Positions 25,070 through 32,878 of a stretch of DNA of 64,000 nucleotides are shown piece after piece; the stretch's first letter is position 1, and each line of letters opens with the position of its first letter. A program made the position numbers and the translations under genes. The stretch is from DASUBV01 sp036501025 (GTDB lineage: Bacteria > Actinomycetota > Actinomycetes > Streptosporangiales > Streptosporangiaceae), in NCBI GenBank assembly GCA_036501025.1, contig DASYBB010000113.1, positions 33,201-97,200 of the forward strand, read 5' to 3'. Under the pieces are notes generated by a model, which had not been told where the DNA came from, did not search any database, and was given only the letters and a program-made list of their open reading frames with translations.

Positions 25070-27258
25070 GCAGGCCCCCCGCTCGGGTCGGCGGCGCCGG
25101 CCCGGCACCAGCTGGTGGTCAGGCGGACGGGCAGGACCGCGTCCAGCCGGCAGGTAACGACCGGCGCGGCGGCGGTGCGCTGAAAGCCGGTGGCCACCGG
25201 CGCGGACTCGACACCCATCCGGAACGGGGCCGTCCCCGCCACGGTCACCGCAAACTCGCCGGCCGCCGTCGCGACGGTCGCACCGCCCGGCCGGAGGCGG
25301 ACGCCCGCGCCCGGCGGCAGGTGCCAGCGCAGCGCCACCTCATGCCGGCCCTCGCCGGTCACCTCGTCATCGACCTGGAGCCCGCCGCTGGTCAGCGACC
25401 ACCGGCGGCGGTGGCACGGCCGCCCGCGCAGGTGGCGGTAGCCGTCGTGGGCGGCCAGGGCGGTCATGCCGTCGGCGGCCAGCCGGGCCACCGGCCCGTG
25501 CACCCGGGCGCGGCGGCCGGCCCGGAACGCGCCCCACACCTCGGTCGAGTCGGCGCCGTCGATCTCTACCGTGTTGTGCGCGGCGGTGGACCGCTCGTAA
25601 TCGCGGACCGGCCCGGCGGCGTACGTCGAGGTGCCGGTGTCGACCAGGAGGGGCTGCCCGCCGACGTGGGCGACGCAGCTGAGCGTGTCGGCGTGCGCGT
25701 GCGCGGGCAGGTCGTCGGGGCAGGCCGGGCCCGCGTCGGCGAGCAGGTGCCAGTCGCCGGCCGCGCCGCGGATCAGCCCGGTGTCGGCCAGGGTGACCAG
25801 CGGGCCGGGCGGGACCGGTGCCGGGCGCAGCGCCGCGACCAGGGCGCCGGGCACCGGGAAGCCGTCGTTCAGCAGCGGGACGGCGCCGTCCGGGGTCAGC
25901 ACCGCGCCGAGCCAGCGGCGCATCCGGGCGATGGCCAGCGTCAGCGCCGGCGCGGGCACCTGGCCGGCTGCGCTGAGCAGGTCGGTCACGTCGATCAGGT
26001 CGGCCAGCACCTGGCAGTGGTAGGCCGGGGCGCGCTCATAGTGGCCGCCGTCGGGCAGCACCTGCACGGCCAGCTGCCCGGTCAGCAGCCGCAGCGAGCG
26101 GCGCAGCAGCGGCTCGTCGCCGAGGAAGACGGCCAGCCCGGCCAGCGCCTTGAGGTTCTTGACCAGGTGGTTGCCGCCGACGTCGGACTCGAGGTGCCGG
26201 CGCAGGAACCCGGCGTGCGCGGCCAGCTCGCGGCAGAACTCGCCCGCCAGCCCGGTCCCGGCGACCAGGTCGCGGTACAGCCCGCACCAGGACCAGGCGC
26301 GCAGCGCCGCCGGGTAGGGCCGCCATGCGTCGCCCGCGCCGAAGGCGCACGACGCCCGCCACGACCGCCACAGCACCGCGAACAGGTCCCGCGCCGCGCT
26401 CCGGTCCGGGTCGGCGGCCAGGCCCCAGGCCCAGTCCCAGTAGTGCAGGTGAAACCGCCACAGCTGCGGCGCGTCGGGCTGCTGCCAGTCGACCGCCGCC
26501 GAGCCCGGCGGGCGCCCGGCGGCCGGCCGCCAGTCCGCCCCGCCCCAGTCCGGGCCGGTCCAGTTCGCGCTGAAGGAGTCCGCGCTGATCCGGCCCGCGC
26601 CGGCCCTGTTCGCGCTGGCCCTGTTCGCGCTGGCCCCGTTCGCGCTGGCCCCGTTCGCGCTGGCCCCGTTCGCGCTGGCCCAGTCCGCGCTGGCCCAGTT
26701 CGCGCTGGCCCAGTCCGCGCTGGCCCCGTCCGCGCTGGCCCAGTCCGTGCTGAAGGAGTCCTCGCTGGCCCAGCCCGCCCGGAAGGAGTCCTCGCTGGCC
26801 CAGCTCGCCCTGATCTGTTCCGCGCTGGCCCAGTTCGCGCCGGCCCAGTCCGCGCCGAAGGAGTCCGCGGGCAGCCGCGGTGCGGGTGGCCGGTGCCCGC
26901 CGGGCAGGGTGCCGCCGGGGCGGCGCCGCGGCAGCGGCGGGGCGGGCGGGTCGCCGAGCCGCCGGGTCACGCCGAGCAGCCGGATCTGGCCGGCCCGCAG
27001 CTCGGCCAGGCCCGGCCAGTGCGGGGGCGAGGTGACGGTCAGCGCGGTCGCGTCGAGCGGGCGGAAATCGGCGGGCCAGCCCGGCATAGCCGCCGGGTCG
27101 GGGCCGCCGCGCGGCCGCCCGGCCAGCAGCCGCTCGCCGGCCTGCGGGAACCGGTGCAGGGCCGCGGCCTGGGCGCGCAGCCGGGCCCGGTGCGCGATCT
27201 GGGCCGGCCGCAGGTGCGCGGCGGTCCGTCCGAGCAGGGCGAGTTCCTCGCCCGTCAT
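25066..27258 (-). CDS. Heparinase II/III-family protein with a pentamer-repeat insertion
   Basis: A 730-residue member of the heparinase II/III (alginate-lyase-like) family, which cleaves or shapes uronic-acid polysaccharides. The N-terminal 130 residues and a helical toroid domain (FHLHYWDWAWGLAAD, then LESDVGGNHLVKNLKALAGL) are typical. The C-terminal beta domain is marked by PAHAHADTLSCVAHVGG and YERSTAAHNTVEIDG. Residues of about 132-230 are an extra block of A-[D/N]-W/G-A-S pentamers. No signal peptide is seen, so it may work inside the cell on lipid-linked intermediates. ATG overlaps the upstream gene by 4 bp. Confidence 0.92.
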   Translation of the reverse strand: MTGEELALLGRTAAHLRPAQIAHRARLRAQAAALHRFPQAGERLLAGRPRGGPDPAAMPGWPADFRPLDATALTVTSPPHWPGLAELRAGQIRLLGVTRRLGDPPAPPLPRRRPGGTLPGGHRPPAPRLPADSFGADWAGANWASAEQIRASWASEDSFRAGWASEDSFSTDWASADGASADWASANWASADWASANGASANGASANGASANRASANRAGAGRISADSFSANWTGPDWGGADWRPAAGRPPGSAAVDWQQPDAPQLWRFHLHYWDWAWGLAADPDRSAARDLFAVLWRSWRASCAFGAGDAWRPYPAALRAWSWCGLYRDLVAGTGLAGEFCRELAAHAGFLRRHLESDVGGNHLVKNLKALAGLAVFLGDEPLLRRSLRLLTGQLAVQVLPDGGHYERAPAYHCQVLADLIDVTDLLSAAGQVPAPALTLAIARMRRWLGAVLTPDGAVPLLNDGFPVPGALVAALRPAPVPPGPLVTLADTGLIRGAAGDWHLLADAGPACPDDLPAHAHADTLSCVAHVGGQPLLVDTGTSTYAAGPVRDYERSTAAHNTVEIDGADSTEVWGAFRAGRRARVHGPVARLAADGMTALAAHDGYRHLRGRPCHRRRWSLTSGGLQVDDEVTGEGRHEVALRWHLPPGAGVRLRPGGATVATAAGEFAVTVAGTAPFRMGVESAPVATGFQRTAAAPVVTCRLDAVLPVRLTTSWCRAGAADPSGGPA
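26578..26860. repeat. 15-bp tandem repeat in the heparinase-like gene
   Basis: Up to about 18 units like GTTCGCGCTGGCCCC, several identical in a row (26611-26700), encoding ASANW, ASANG and ASADW pentamers on the minus strand. Confidence 0.88.
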
Positions 27259-28208
27259 GCCGCCAGGCCCAGCGCCCGGGCCTCGGACCGGATCCCGGCC
27301 GCGAACGAGCGCGGCGCGAAGCCGAGGTCGCGGGCCGCCGGCCGGATCCCGAACGCCTTGTCCTCCGCGAGCCGGCGGACCTGCTCGGCCCGGATCCGGG
27401 GGCTCCGGCTGACCAGCTCGTAGCCGCGGGCGGCGGCCAGCACCGGAGGCAGCGGCACCGGGACGAACCGGGTCCGGCTGCCCACCGCCTGCCCCGCCGT
27501 GCGCAGCAGCTCGCCGAAGGTCAGCGGCACCGGCCCGGCCAGGTCGTAGGTCACGCCGCCCGGCCGGTCGCTGGCCGGCCCGTCGCTGCCCGGCCGGTCG
27601 CTGCCCGCCTGGGCGCCGGCCGGGCCGGCGCCGCCGATCCGCTCGGCCGCCGCCAGGACGGCGTGGGCCACGTCGGCCACGTGCACCGGCTGCTGCAGGT
27701 GGCCGCCGCCGGGCACCGGGAGCACCGGAACCCGGCACAGCAGCGGCAGCAGCCGGGACAGGTTCCGGTCGCCGGGCGCGCCGTAGATCATCGTCGGCCG
27801 CAGGATGATCCAGTCCAGGCCCGACTCCGCGATCCGCTGCTCGGCGGCCAGCCGCACCCGCTTGCTCGCGGCGGGCAGCGTGGTCGTCACCGCGGTCGTG
27901 GAGACGAACACCGCCCCGCGGACCTGCGCCCGCTCCGCGGCCGCGACGATCGCCGGGGCGTCCCCGAACCCGAGCGAGGCCAGGTTGACGAGCACGTCCC
28001 CGGCGGCGAAAGCCTGCGCCAGCGCCGCGGCGGCGGCCGGGCCGCGGGCGGCCAGGTCCCCCTCGACCGGCCGGGCGCCGAGCGCGCGCACCGCCGCGGC
28101 CGCCGCCGGGCTGCGGGTCAGCGCCGCCACCTCATACCCGCGCCGCGCGGCCTCGCGCAGCACGAAGCGGCCTAGGAAGCCGCTGCCCCCCGTCACCATC
28201 AGCCTCAC
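27255..28208 (-). CDS. Atypical NAD-binding epimerase-like protein
   Basis: A 317-residue extended/atypical SDR. The Rossmann motif VTGGSGFLGRFVLREAARRG is at residues 5-24. RLAAEQRIAESGLDWIILRP near residue 120 resembles the NmrA/NDUFA9 subgroup, and no clear Y-x3-K is present. The middle of the protein has a short GSDRP repeat (about residues 203-218). Position between a glycosyltransferase and a heparinase-like gene, with 4-bp overlaps at both ends, points to nucleotide-sugar or glycan modification. The reaction is not predictable. Confidence 0.88.
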   Translation of the reverse strand: MRLMVTGGSGFLGRFVLREAARRGYEVAALTRSPAAAAAVRALGARPVEGDLAARGPAAAAALAQAFAAGDVLVNLASLGFGDAPAIVAAAERAQVRGAVFVSTTAVTTTLPAASKRVRLAAEQRIAESGLDWIILRPTMIYGAPGDRNLSRLLPLLCRVPVLPVPGGGHLQQPVHVADVAHAVLAAAERIGGAGPAGAQAGSDRPGSDGPASDRPGGVTYDLAGPVPLTFGELLRTAGQAVGSRTRFVPVPLPPVLAAARGYELVSRSPRIRAEQVRRLAEDKAFGIRPAARDLGFAPRSFAAGIRSEARALGLAA

Positions 28209-29467
28209 GGCCGCCCGTCCTTACTGGCCGGGTCCGGCCCGGCCGCACTCGTCGGGTTGTCCAGGATCTTGCGGTACTGCCGGGCGAGGTCGCCGCGGTC
28301 GAAGAAGCGCTCCACGTACGCGCGGCCCTGCCCGGCCATGGCCCCGCGCCGCCGCGGGTCGGCGGCCAGCGCGCTGATGGCCGCGGCGAGGGCCGCGTGG
28401 TCACCGGGCGGCACGACGACGGCGCCCGCCTCCCGCAGGATCTGCGCCGCCTCGCCCGCCACCGCGCCGATGACCGGCCGCCCGGCCGCCAGGTACTCGA
28501 ACATCTTCGACGGGATGAACGTCGCGAACAGCGGCACATCCCGGAGCGTGACCAGCAGTATGTCTGCGGTGGCCAGCAGGGACGGCACCAGTTTCGCCGG
28601 GATAGCGTTGGCCAGGGTGACGTTCCCCAGTTCCAGCTCCGTCACCTTCTGCCGCAGTCGCTGCTTGTCGGCGCCCGTGCCGACGAAGGCCAGGTGCACG
28701 GGCTGGCCGGCCAGGGGCACGGCCGCCTGGACCGCCTCGGGCAGGCCCTGCGAGATCCCGTGCGTGCCCGCGTACAGGACCAGGCACTCGTGCGGGCGGG
28801 CGCCGAGCCCGGCCCGCAGGTACGGGTCGGGCGGGGTGGCCGGGTCGAACCGGTCGGCGCTGACGCCGTTGCGGATGGTGTGCACCTTGGCGGCGGGCAC
28901 GCCGCGGCCGATGAGGTTGGCCCGGAAGCCGTCGCTGACCACCACGACCTCGTCGGCGGCGGCGTAGGCGGCCAGCTCCAGCCGCTCCAGGACCGCGATC
29001 ACCCGGCGGTTCGTGAGCACGCCCAGCTCGACGAAGATGGCGGGCCACAGGTCGCGGACCTCCACGACGAGCCGGGCGCGCTTGAGCTTGGCCAGGACCC
29101 AGGCCGAGGCGATCGAGAAGAACGTGGGGGAGGACACCACGACGGTGTCGGCCGGGCCGCTGGCCCGCCACCCGAGCAGCACGCTGGACAGCATGAAGCT
29201 CAGGTGGGAGGCGGTCTTGCGGGCGATGCCCTCGTTCGGCGTCGCGTACAGCCAGGTCCGCAGCACCGCGTAGCCGTCCCGGCGCTCCCGCCGCCGGATC
29301 GCGCGGCGGTACTCGGGCGGCAGCACCCCGGTCGGGTGGTTCGGCATCCCGGTCAGCACCGTGACGTCGTCCCCGCCGGCCGCCCACGCGGCGGCCAGCG
29401 CGGACAGCCGGGCCTGCGGGGCGCCGGTCTCGGGCGGGAAGTAGTGGCTGACGATCAGCGTCCGCAT
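28205..29467 (-). CDS. Family 4 glycosyltransferase (WbuB-like)
   Basis: A 420-residue GT-B enzyme. The N-terminus HYFPPETGAPQARLSALAAA followed by VTVLTGMPNHPTG is characteristic of WbuB-type transferases that add aminosugars to undecaprenyl-PP-linked sugars. The donor half has VEVRDLWPAIFVELG, TIRNGVSADRF, LVLYAGTHGISQGL and the catalytic-site segment FIPSKMFEYLAAGRPV near residue 320. It likely adds the second sugar after the WecA-like enzyme encoded 1 bp upstream. Its end overlaps the epimerase-like gene by 4 bp. Confidence 0.93.
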   Translation of the reverse strand: MRTLIVSHYFPPETGAPQARLSALAAAWAAGGDDVTVLTGMPNHPTGVLPPEYRRAIRRRERRDGYAVLRTWLYATPNEGIARKTASHLSFMLSSVLLGWRASGPADTVVVSSPTFFSIASAWVLAKLKRARLVVEVRDLWPAIFVELGVLTNRRVIAVLERLELAAYAAADEVVVVSDGFRANLIGRGVPAAKVHTIRNGVSADRFDPATPPDPYLRAGLGARPHECLVLYAGTHGISQGLPEAVQAAVPLAGQPVHLAFVGTGADKQRLRQKVTELELGNVTLANAIPAKLVPSLLATADILLVTLRDVPLFATFIPSKMFEYLAAGRPVIGAVAGEAAQILREAGAVVVPPGDHAALAAAISALAADPRRRGAMAGQGRAYVERFFDRGDLARQYRKILDNPTSAAGPDPASKDGRP

Positions 29468-29468
29468 G

Positions 29469-30596
29469 TCAGGCCGTCCCGCCGGGCGCGGCCGCGGGCT
29501 GCTCGCCGGGCGCGGGCTCGGGCACCTGCGGCGGCCGGGGCGCGGGCACAGCCGGGAGGGGCCAGACGACGGGCACGGTGCTGCCGGGGCCGGCCGGCGC
29601 CGGCGCGGGCTGGCCGAGCCACATCGGGGCGCGCAGGTAGGCGGCGAGCAGGGCCAGGCCGGCCAGGTCGGCGGCGGCCCGGGCCAGCGGGCTGGGCGTG
29701 AGGCTGACCGCGCCGAGCAGGCTCAGCCCGGCGGTCAGCGCGGCGGTCACCGCGGTCACCCGCTGGTGCGACCAGCCCGCGTCGGTCAGCCGCTGGTAGG
29801 CGTGCGTGCGGTGGGCCAGCAGCCACGGCTCCCCGGCCCGGATCCGGCGCTGCAGGGTCCACCCGGTGTCGGCCAGGTAGAGGGCGAGCGGGCCGAGCGC
29901 GGCCTCGGGCGGCAGGCCCGCGATGACCACGGCGCACGCGGCCAGCACGGCCAGGGCCGCGCCCAGGGCGTAGCTGCCCACGTCGCCGAGGAAGACCCGG
30001 GCGCGGACCGCGTTCCAGGGCAGGAAGGCCGCCGCGCCGCCCGCGACCGCCGCGCCGCCGACGGCCAGCAGCGCGTCGCCGTGCCACAGGCCCAGGCCGG
30101 CGTAGCAGGCGCCGCCGACCAGGGCATGCGCGCCGGAGATGCCGTTCACGCCGTCCATGAAGTTGAACGCGTTGACGAAGCCGGTGATCCAGGCGGCCAT
30201 GGCCACGGCCGCCAGGGCCGCCGCCGGGGCCGGCAGGCCGGCCGCGCGGGCCAGCAGCCAGCCGGCCGCCAGGCCCGCCGCGGCCTGCATCGCCAGCCGG
30301 CCGCGGGCGGGCAGGCCGTGCAGGTCATCGGCCAGTCCGAGGGCGGCGAAGACGGCCACCGCGGCACCGAAGATCAGCGCCGCGCTGGCCGGGATCAGCG
30401 CGGCCGCGAGCACCAGGGCAATGGCGATGGGGGCGCCGCCGCCGCGCGGGGTCGGCACCGTGTGCGACGAGCGCAGGTTGGGCGTGTCGATCGCGGCGGC
30501 GCGGCGCAGCAGCGGGATGGTCACCGGCTCGGCCGCCGTCACGAGGACCGCGCTCAGGACGGCCGCGCCCGCCGCGGTTGCGAGGTACCCATGCAC
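29469..30596 (-). CDS. WecA/MraY-type polyprenyl-phosphate sugar-1-phosphate transferase
   Basis: A 375-residue integral membrane enzyme that starts glycan assembly by moving a sugar-1-phosphate from a UDP-sugar to undecaprenyl phosphate. Family motifs in order are TVPTPRGGG (about residue 46), LADDLHGLP with the Asp pair (about 90), NAFNFMDGVNGISG (about 145), FLGDVGSY (about 203) and HRTHAYQRL (about 260), the counterpart of the HAHxxQ motif. About ten hydrophobic helices span the protein, and the tail is Pro-rich. The GTG start lies eight bases after TAGGAT. It is the first gene of the minus-strand operon. Confidence 0.94.
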   Translation of the reverse strand: MHGYLATAAGAAVLSAVLVTAAEPVTIPLLRRAAAIDTPNLRSSHTVPTPRGGGAPIAIALVLAAALIPASAALIFGAAVAVFAALGLADDLHGLPARGRLAMQAAAGLAAGWLLARAAGLPAPAAALAAVAMAAWITGFVNAFNFMDGVNGISGAHALVGGACYAGLGLWHGDALLAVGGAAVAGGAAAFLPWNAVRARVFLGDVGSYALGAALAVLAACAVVIAGLPPEAALGPLALYLADTGWTLQRRIRAGEPWLLAHRTHAYQRLTDAGWSHQRVTAVTAALTAGLSLLGAVSLTPSPLARAAADLAGLALLAAYLRAPMWLGQPAPAPAGPGSTVPVVWPLPAVPAPRPPQVPEPAPGEQPAAAPGGTA

Positions 30597-30604
30597 GGTG
30601 CTGG

Positions 30605-30610
30605 ATCCTA
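30605..30610 (-). promoter_or_regulatory. -10 box TAGGAT for the polysaccharide operon
   Basis: On the minus strand TAGGAT ends eight bases before the GTG at 30596, close to leaderless spacing. It would drive the five-gene operon. Confidence 0.5.
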
Positions 30611-30647
30611 CCGACCAGATTCACGGTGCGTGGCAGTTCGAATACGT

Positions 30648-30653
30648 TACGTT
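30648..30653 (+). promoter_or_regulatory. -10 box TACGTT, leaderless spacing
   Basis: TACGTT ends six bases before GTG 30660. An identical TACGTT overlaps just upstream at 30643-30648. Confidence 0.55.
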
Positions 30654-30659
30654 AAAGAA

Positions 30660-31946
30660 GTGGCTGCGCCTGAGACCGTGAGACCGGAGGAACCGCTGCT
30701 CGCCCCGGCCCGGTCGGTCGCGGTCGTGGGGCTCGGCTACATCGGCCTGCCGACGGCCGTGTGCCTGGCCACCGGCGGCCTGCAGGTCACCGGCGTTGAC
30801 GTCAGCCCGGGCATCGTCGAGCTGGTCAACCGGGGCGAGGCCCCGTTCGCCGAGCCCGACCTGTCCGTCGGGGTCAGCGGCGCGGTGGCCATGGGCCGGC
30901 TGACCGCGCAGCGCGAGATGCCGGCCGCCAGCGCGTTCATCATCGCCGTGCCGACGCCGTTCGCCGACGGCCACCGGCCGGACCTGTCCGCCGTGCTGGC
31001 CGCGGCCCGGGCCATCGCGCCGGTGCTGCGCGGCGGCGAGGTCATCGTCCTGGAGTCGACGGTGCCGCCCGGCACCACCCGGCGGATCAGCGAGCTGATC
31101 GGCTCGCTGCGCCCCGACCTGCGGCTCCCGCACGCCGGCGGCGACGCCGACGTGCACGTGGCGCACTGCCCCGAGCGCGTCCTGCCCGGCCGGATCATGA
31201 TCGAGATCGCGACCAACGACCGGGTCATCGGCGGCCTCACCCCGGCCTGCGCGGAGCGCGCCGCCGGGCTGTACCGGACGTTCTGCCACGGCCAGCTGCT
31301 CATCACCGACGCGGCGAGCGCCGAGATGGCCAAGCTGGCCGAGAACGCCTACCGCGACGTCAACATCGCCTACGCCAACGAGCTGTCCCTGATCTGCCAC
31401 CGGCTCGGGCTGGACGTGTGGGAGATCCGCCAGCTGGCCAACCACCACCCGCGGGTCGACATCCTGCGGCCGGGGCCGGGCGTCGGCGGGCACTGCATCG
31501 CGGTGGACCCGTGGTTCATCGTCGACGCCGCGCCCGAGCAGGCCGCCCTGATCGCCGCCGCCCGGCGCGTCAACGACCAGATGCCCGGCCACACCGCGGC
31601 CCAGATCGTGGCCACCTCGCGGCGGTTCCGGGACCCGCGCGTGGCCTGCCTCGGCCTGTCGTTCAAGGCCGACGTCGAGGACCTGCGGGGCAGCCCGGCC
31701 GTGGAGGTCGTCCGCCACGTCGCGGCCGAGCTGCCCGACACCAAGGTGCTGGCCGTCGAGCCGCACGCCGGGGCGCTGCCGGACGCGCTGGACAGGCTCG
31801 GCAACGTCGTGCTCACCGACACGGACGACGCCCTCCGCGACGCGGATGTCGTGGCGCTGCTCACCGACCACTCGTGCTTCCGCGCCATCCGCCGCACAGC
31901 CCTCGCGGGGAAGGTCGTCTACGACACCCGCGGGCTGTGGTCCTGA
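30660..31946 (+). CDS. UDP-sugar 6-dehydrogenase (UDP-ManNAc dehydrogenase type)
   Basis: A 428-residue NAD-dependent four-electron dehydrogenase that oxidises the C6 of a UDP-hexose or UDP-HexNAc to the uronic acid. Motifs are VVGLGYIGLP (about residue 22), IAVPTPF, ESTVPPGTT, AHCPERVLPGRI, AKLAENAYRDVNIAYANEL, and PGVGGHCIAVDPWFI with catalytic Cys279. HCPERVLPG favours the WecC (UDP-N-acetylmannosamine) branch. It is divergent by 63 bp from the WecA-like gene and probably supplies a uronic-acid donor to that pathway. The GTG start is preferred over GTG 30630 and 30678 because of its -10 box spacing. Confidence 0.93.
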   Translation: MAAPETVRPEEPLLAPARSVAVVGLGYIGLPTAVCLATGGLQVTGVDVSPGIVELVNRGEAPFAEPDLSVGVSGAVAMGRLTAQREMPAASAFIIAVPTPFADGHRPDLSAVLAAARAIAPVLRGGEVIVLESTVPPGTTRRISELIGSLRPDLRLPHAGGDADVHVAHCPERVLPGRIMIEIATNDRVIGGLTPACAERAAGLYRTFCHGQLLITDAASAEMAKLAENAYRDVNIAYANELSLICHRLGLDVWEIRQLANHHPRVDILRPGPGVGGHCIAVDPWFIVDAAPEQAALIAAARRVNDQMPGHTAAQIVATSRRFRDPRVACLGLSFKADVEDLRGSPAVEVVRHVAAELPDTKVLAVEPHAGALPDALDRLGNVVLTDTDDALRDADVVALLTDHSCFRAIRRTALAGKVVYDTRGLWS

Positions 31947-32533
31947 CGACCCGGGTCACTTACCCCTTCTCGGGGTCCCCGCGCCGGCTCCCGTAGCGCG
32001 CTCCCGGCGCGGCCCGGGCGAGTTCCCGGCCCGGGCCGGAATCCTGCGCCCGGGGCGGGCAGAAGCGGCCCCCGCGCCCGAATTAAGATAGTTCAAGCGA
32101 ATTGGCCGCGGAGATCGGCGGCGGAACGGCCGCAGTCGCGGACGATCATCGGCGGCTGGGGCGCACTGGGGCCGGGCGGCCTATATCGTTCTCGGGTTCG
32201 CGCATGCTGACAGTCATCACATCGGCTCACGGACCCGGTCATCGGCCGCGGTGCCGGGCAATTCTAGACCCCGCGGAACACGCTGGGACACCAGGATCAG
32301 CCCAGTCCCACTGGCCCGCCCCGGCCGAAGTTTCTTGGCCGGGAAGTCTTGCGCAGGACGGCGGAAACAGGGACAAGGAGTAAGAACGGGAAAATAGATC
32401 ATGCCGGCTCCCAACGGCGGCGAGACCGGCCGCAGGCCGCTCGGCCCGCCATTCCCGGCACCGGCTCCTGCCCGCACGCGCCCAGCCATTCAGCACACGG
32501 AAGACGAAAGCTCTGAGAAGAGGCACCACTACC
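31947..32533. other. Long intergenic region before the small protein/FtsK-like pair
   Basis: It begins with the palindrome GACCCGGGTC (31948-31957) and a short hairpin. TATATCG near 32182 and AT-richer sequence around 32370-32400 could hold a promoter. AAGGAG at 32375-32380 is followed 20 bases later by an ATG opening a 46-codon frame (32401-32541) that overlaps the next gene by 8 bp; that distance is too long for it to be a normal ribosome site. No other gene is seen. Confidence 0.5.
31962..31976 (+). terminator. Hairpin after the UDP-sugar dehydrogenase gene
   Basis: ACCCC and GGGGT pair over a TTCTC loop 16 bp after the stop. It is a 5-bp stem without a U-tract. Confidence 0.4.
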
Positions 32534-32878
32534 GTGAGTAGTCATATCGAGGCAGCCACCGAGGCTGTCATCGAGAACATCGGCGCCTGGGTGCCGGAGA
32601 ATGCCCTCGACCTCGACCTGTTCCTGGCGGGCCTGCCGCGGCTGTTCGAGGCCCTGGCATCGTCGGTGGCCGGCGTGGCCGAGCGACTGGGCGCCGAGTT
32701 CCCGGTCCACCCCTCCGTCCCCGACCACCTGCAGGAGATTGCCGCCACGGTCGCCGGGATGGGCGAGTTCGCCGGGGAGGCACATGCCCTTCACCGCGTC
32801 GCGCACGCCGCGGAGATGGAGCGGATCGAGAACCCCCGGCCGAATGAGAGTCTCTGGGATGTTGTCGAGAATCAGTGA
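32534..32878 (+). CDS. Unknown helical small protein paired with the FtsK-like translocase
   Basis: A 114-residue acidic, mostly helical protein I do not recognise (EAATEAVIENIGAWVPENAL, then LDLFLAGLPRLFEALASSVAGVAERLG). It has no membrane helix, Cys or nucleic-acid motif. A GAAGAGG ribosome site lies nine bases before the GTG start. Its last 20 bp overlap the start of the translocase gene, so both are made together and the protein is probably an accessory of the translocase. The length and helical hairpin look are reminiscent of WXG100-type partners, but no WXG is present. Confidence 0.72.
   Translation: MSSHIEAATEAVIENIGAWVPENALDLDLFLAGLPRLFEALASSVAGVAERLGAEFPVHPSVPDHLQEIAATVAGMGEFAGEAHALHRVAHAAEMERIENPRPNESLWDVVENQ

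Noticed and set aside
29466..30659. Upstream extension of the UDP-sugar dehydrogenase frame across the WecA-like gene
   Set aside because: The extension is low-complexity antisense sequence of the membrane transferase gene. Family similarity begins only after 30660.
32401..32541. A 46-codon ATG frame overlapping the start of the 114-residue gene
   Set aside because: The only ribosome-site-like AAGGAG is 20 bases from the ATG, the product looks disordered, and no leaderless box is at the right distance.
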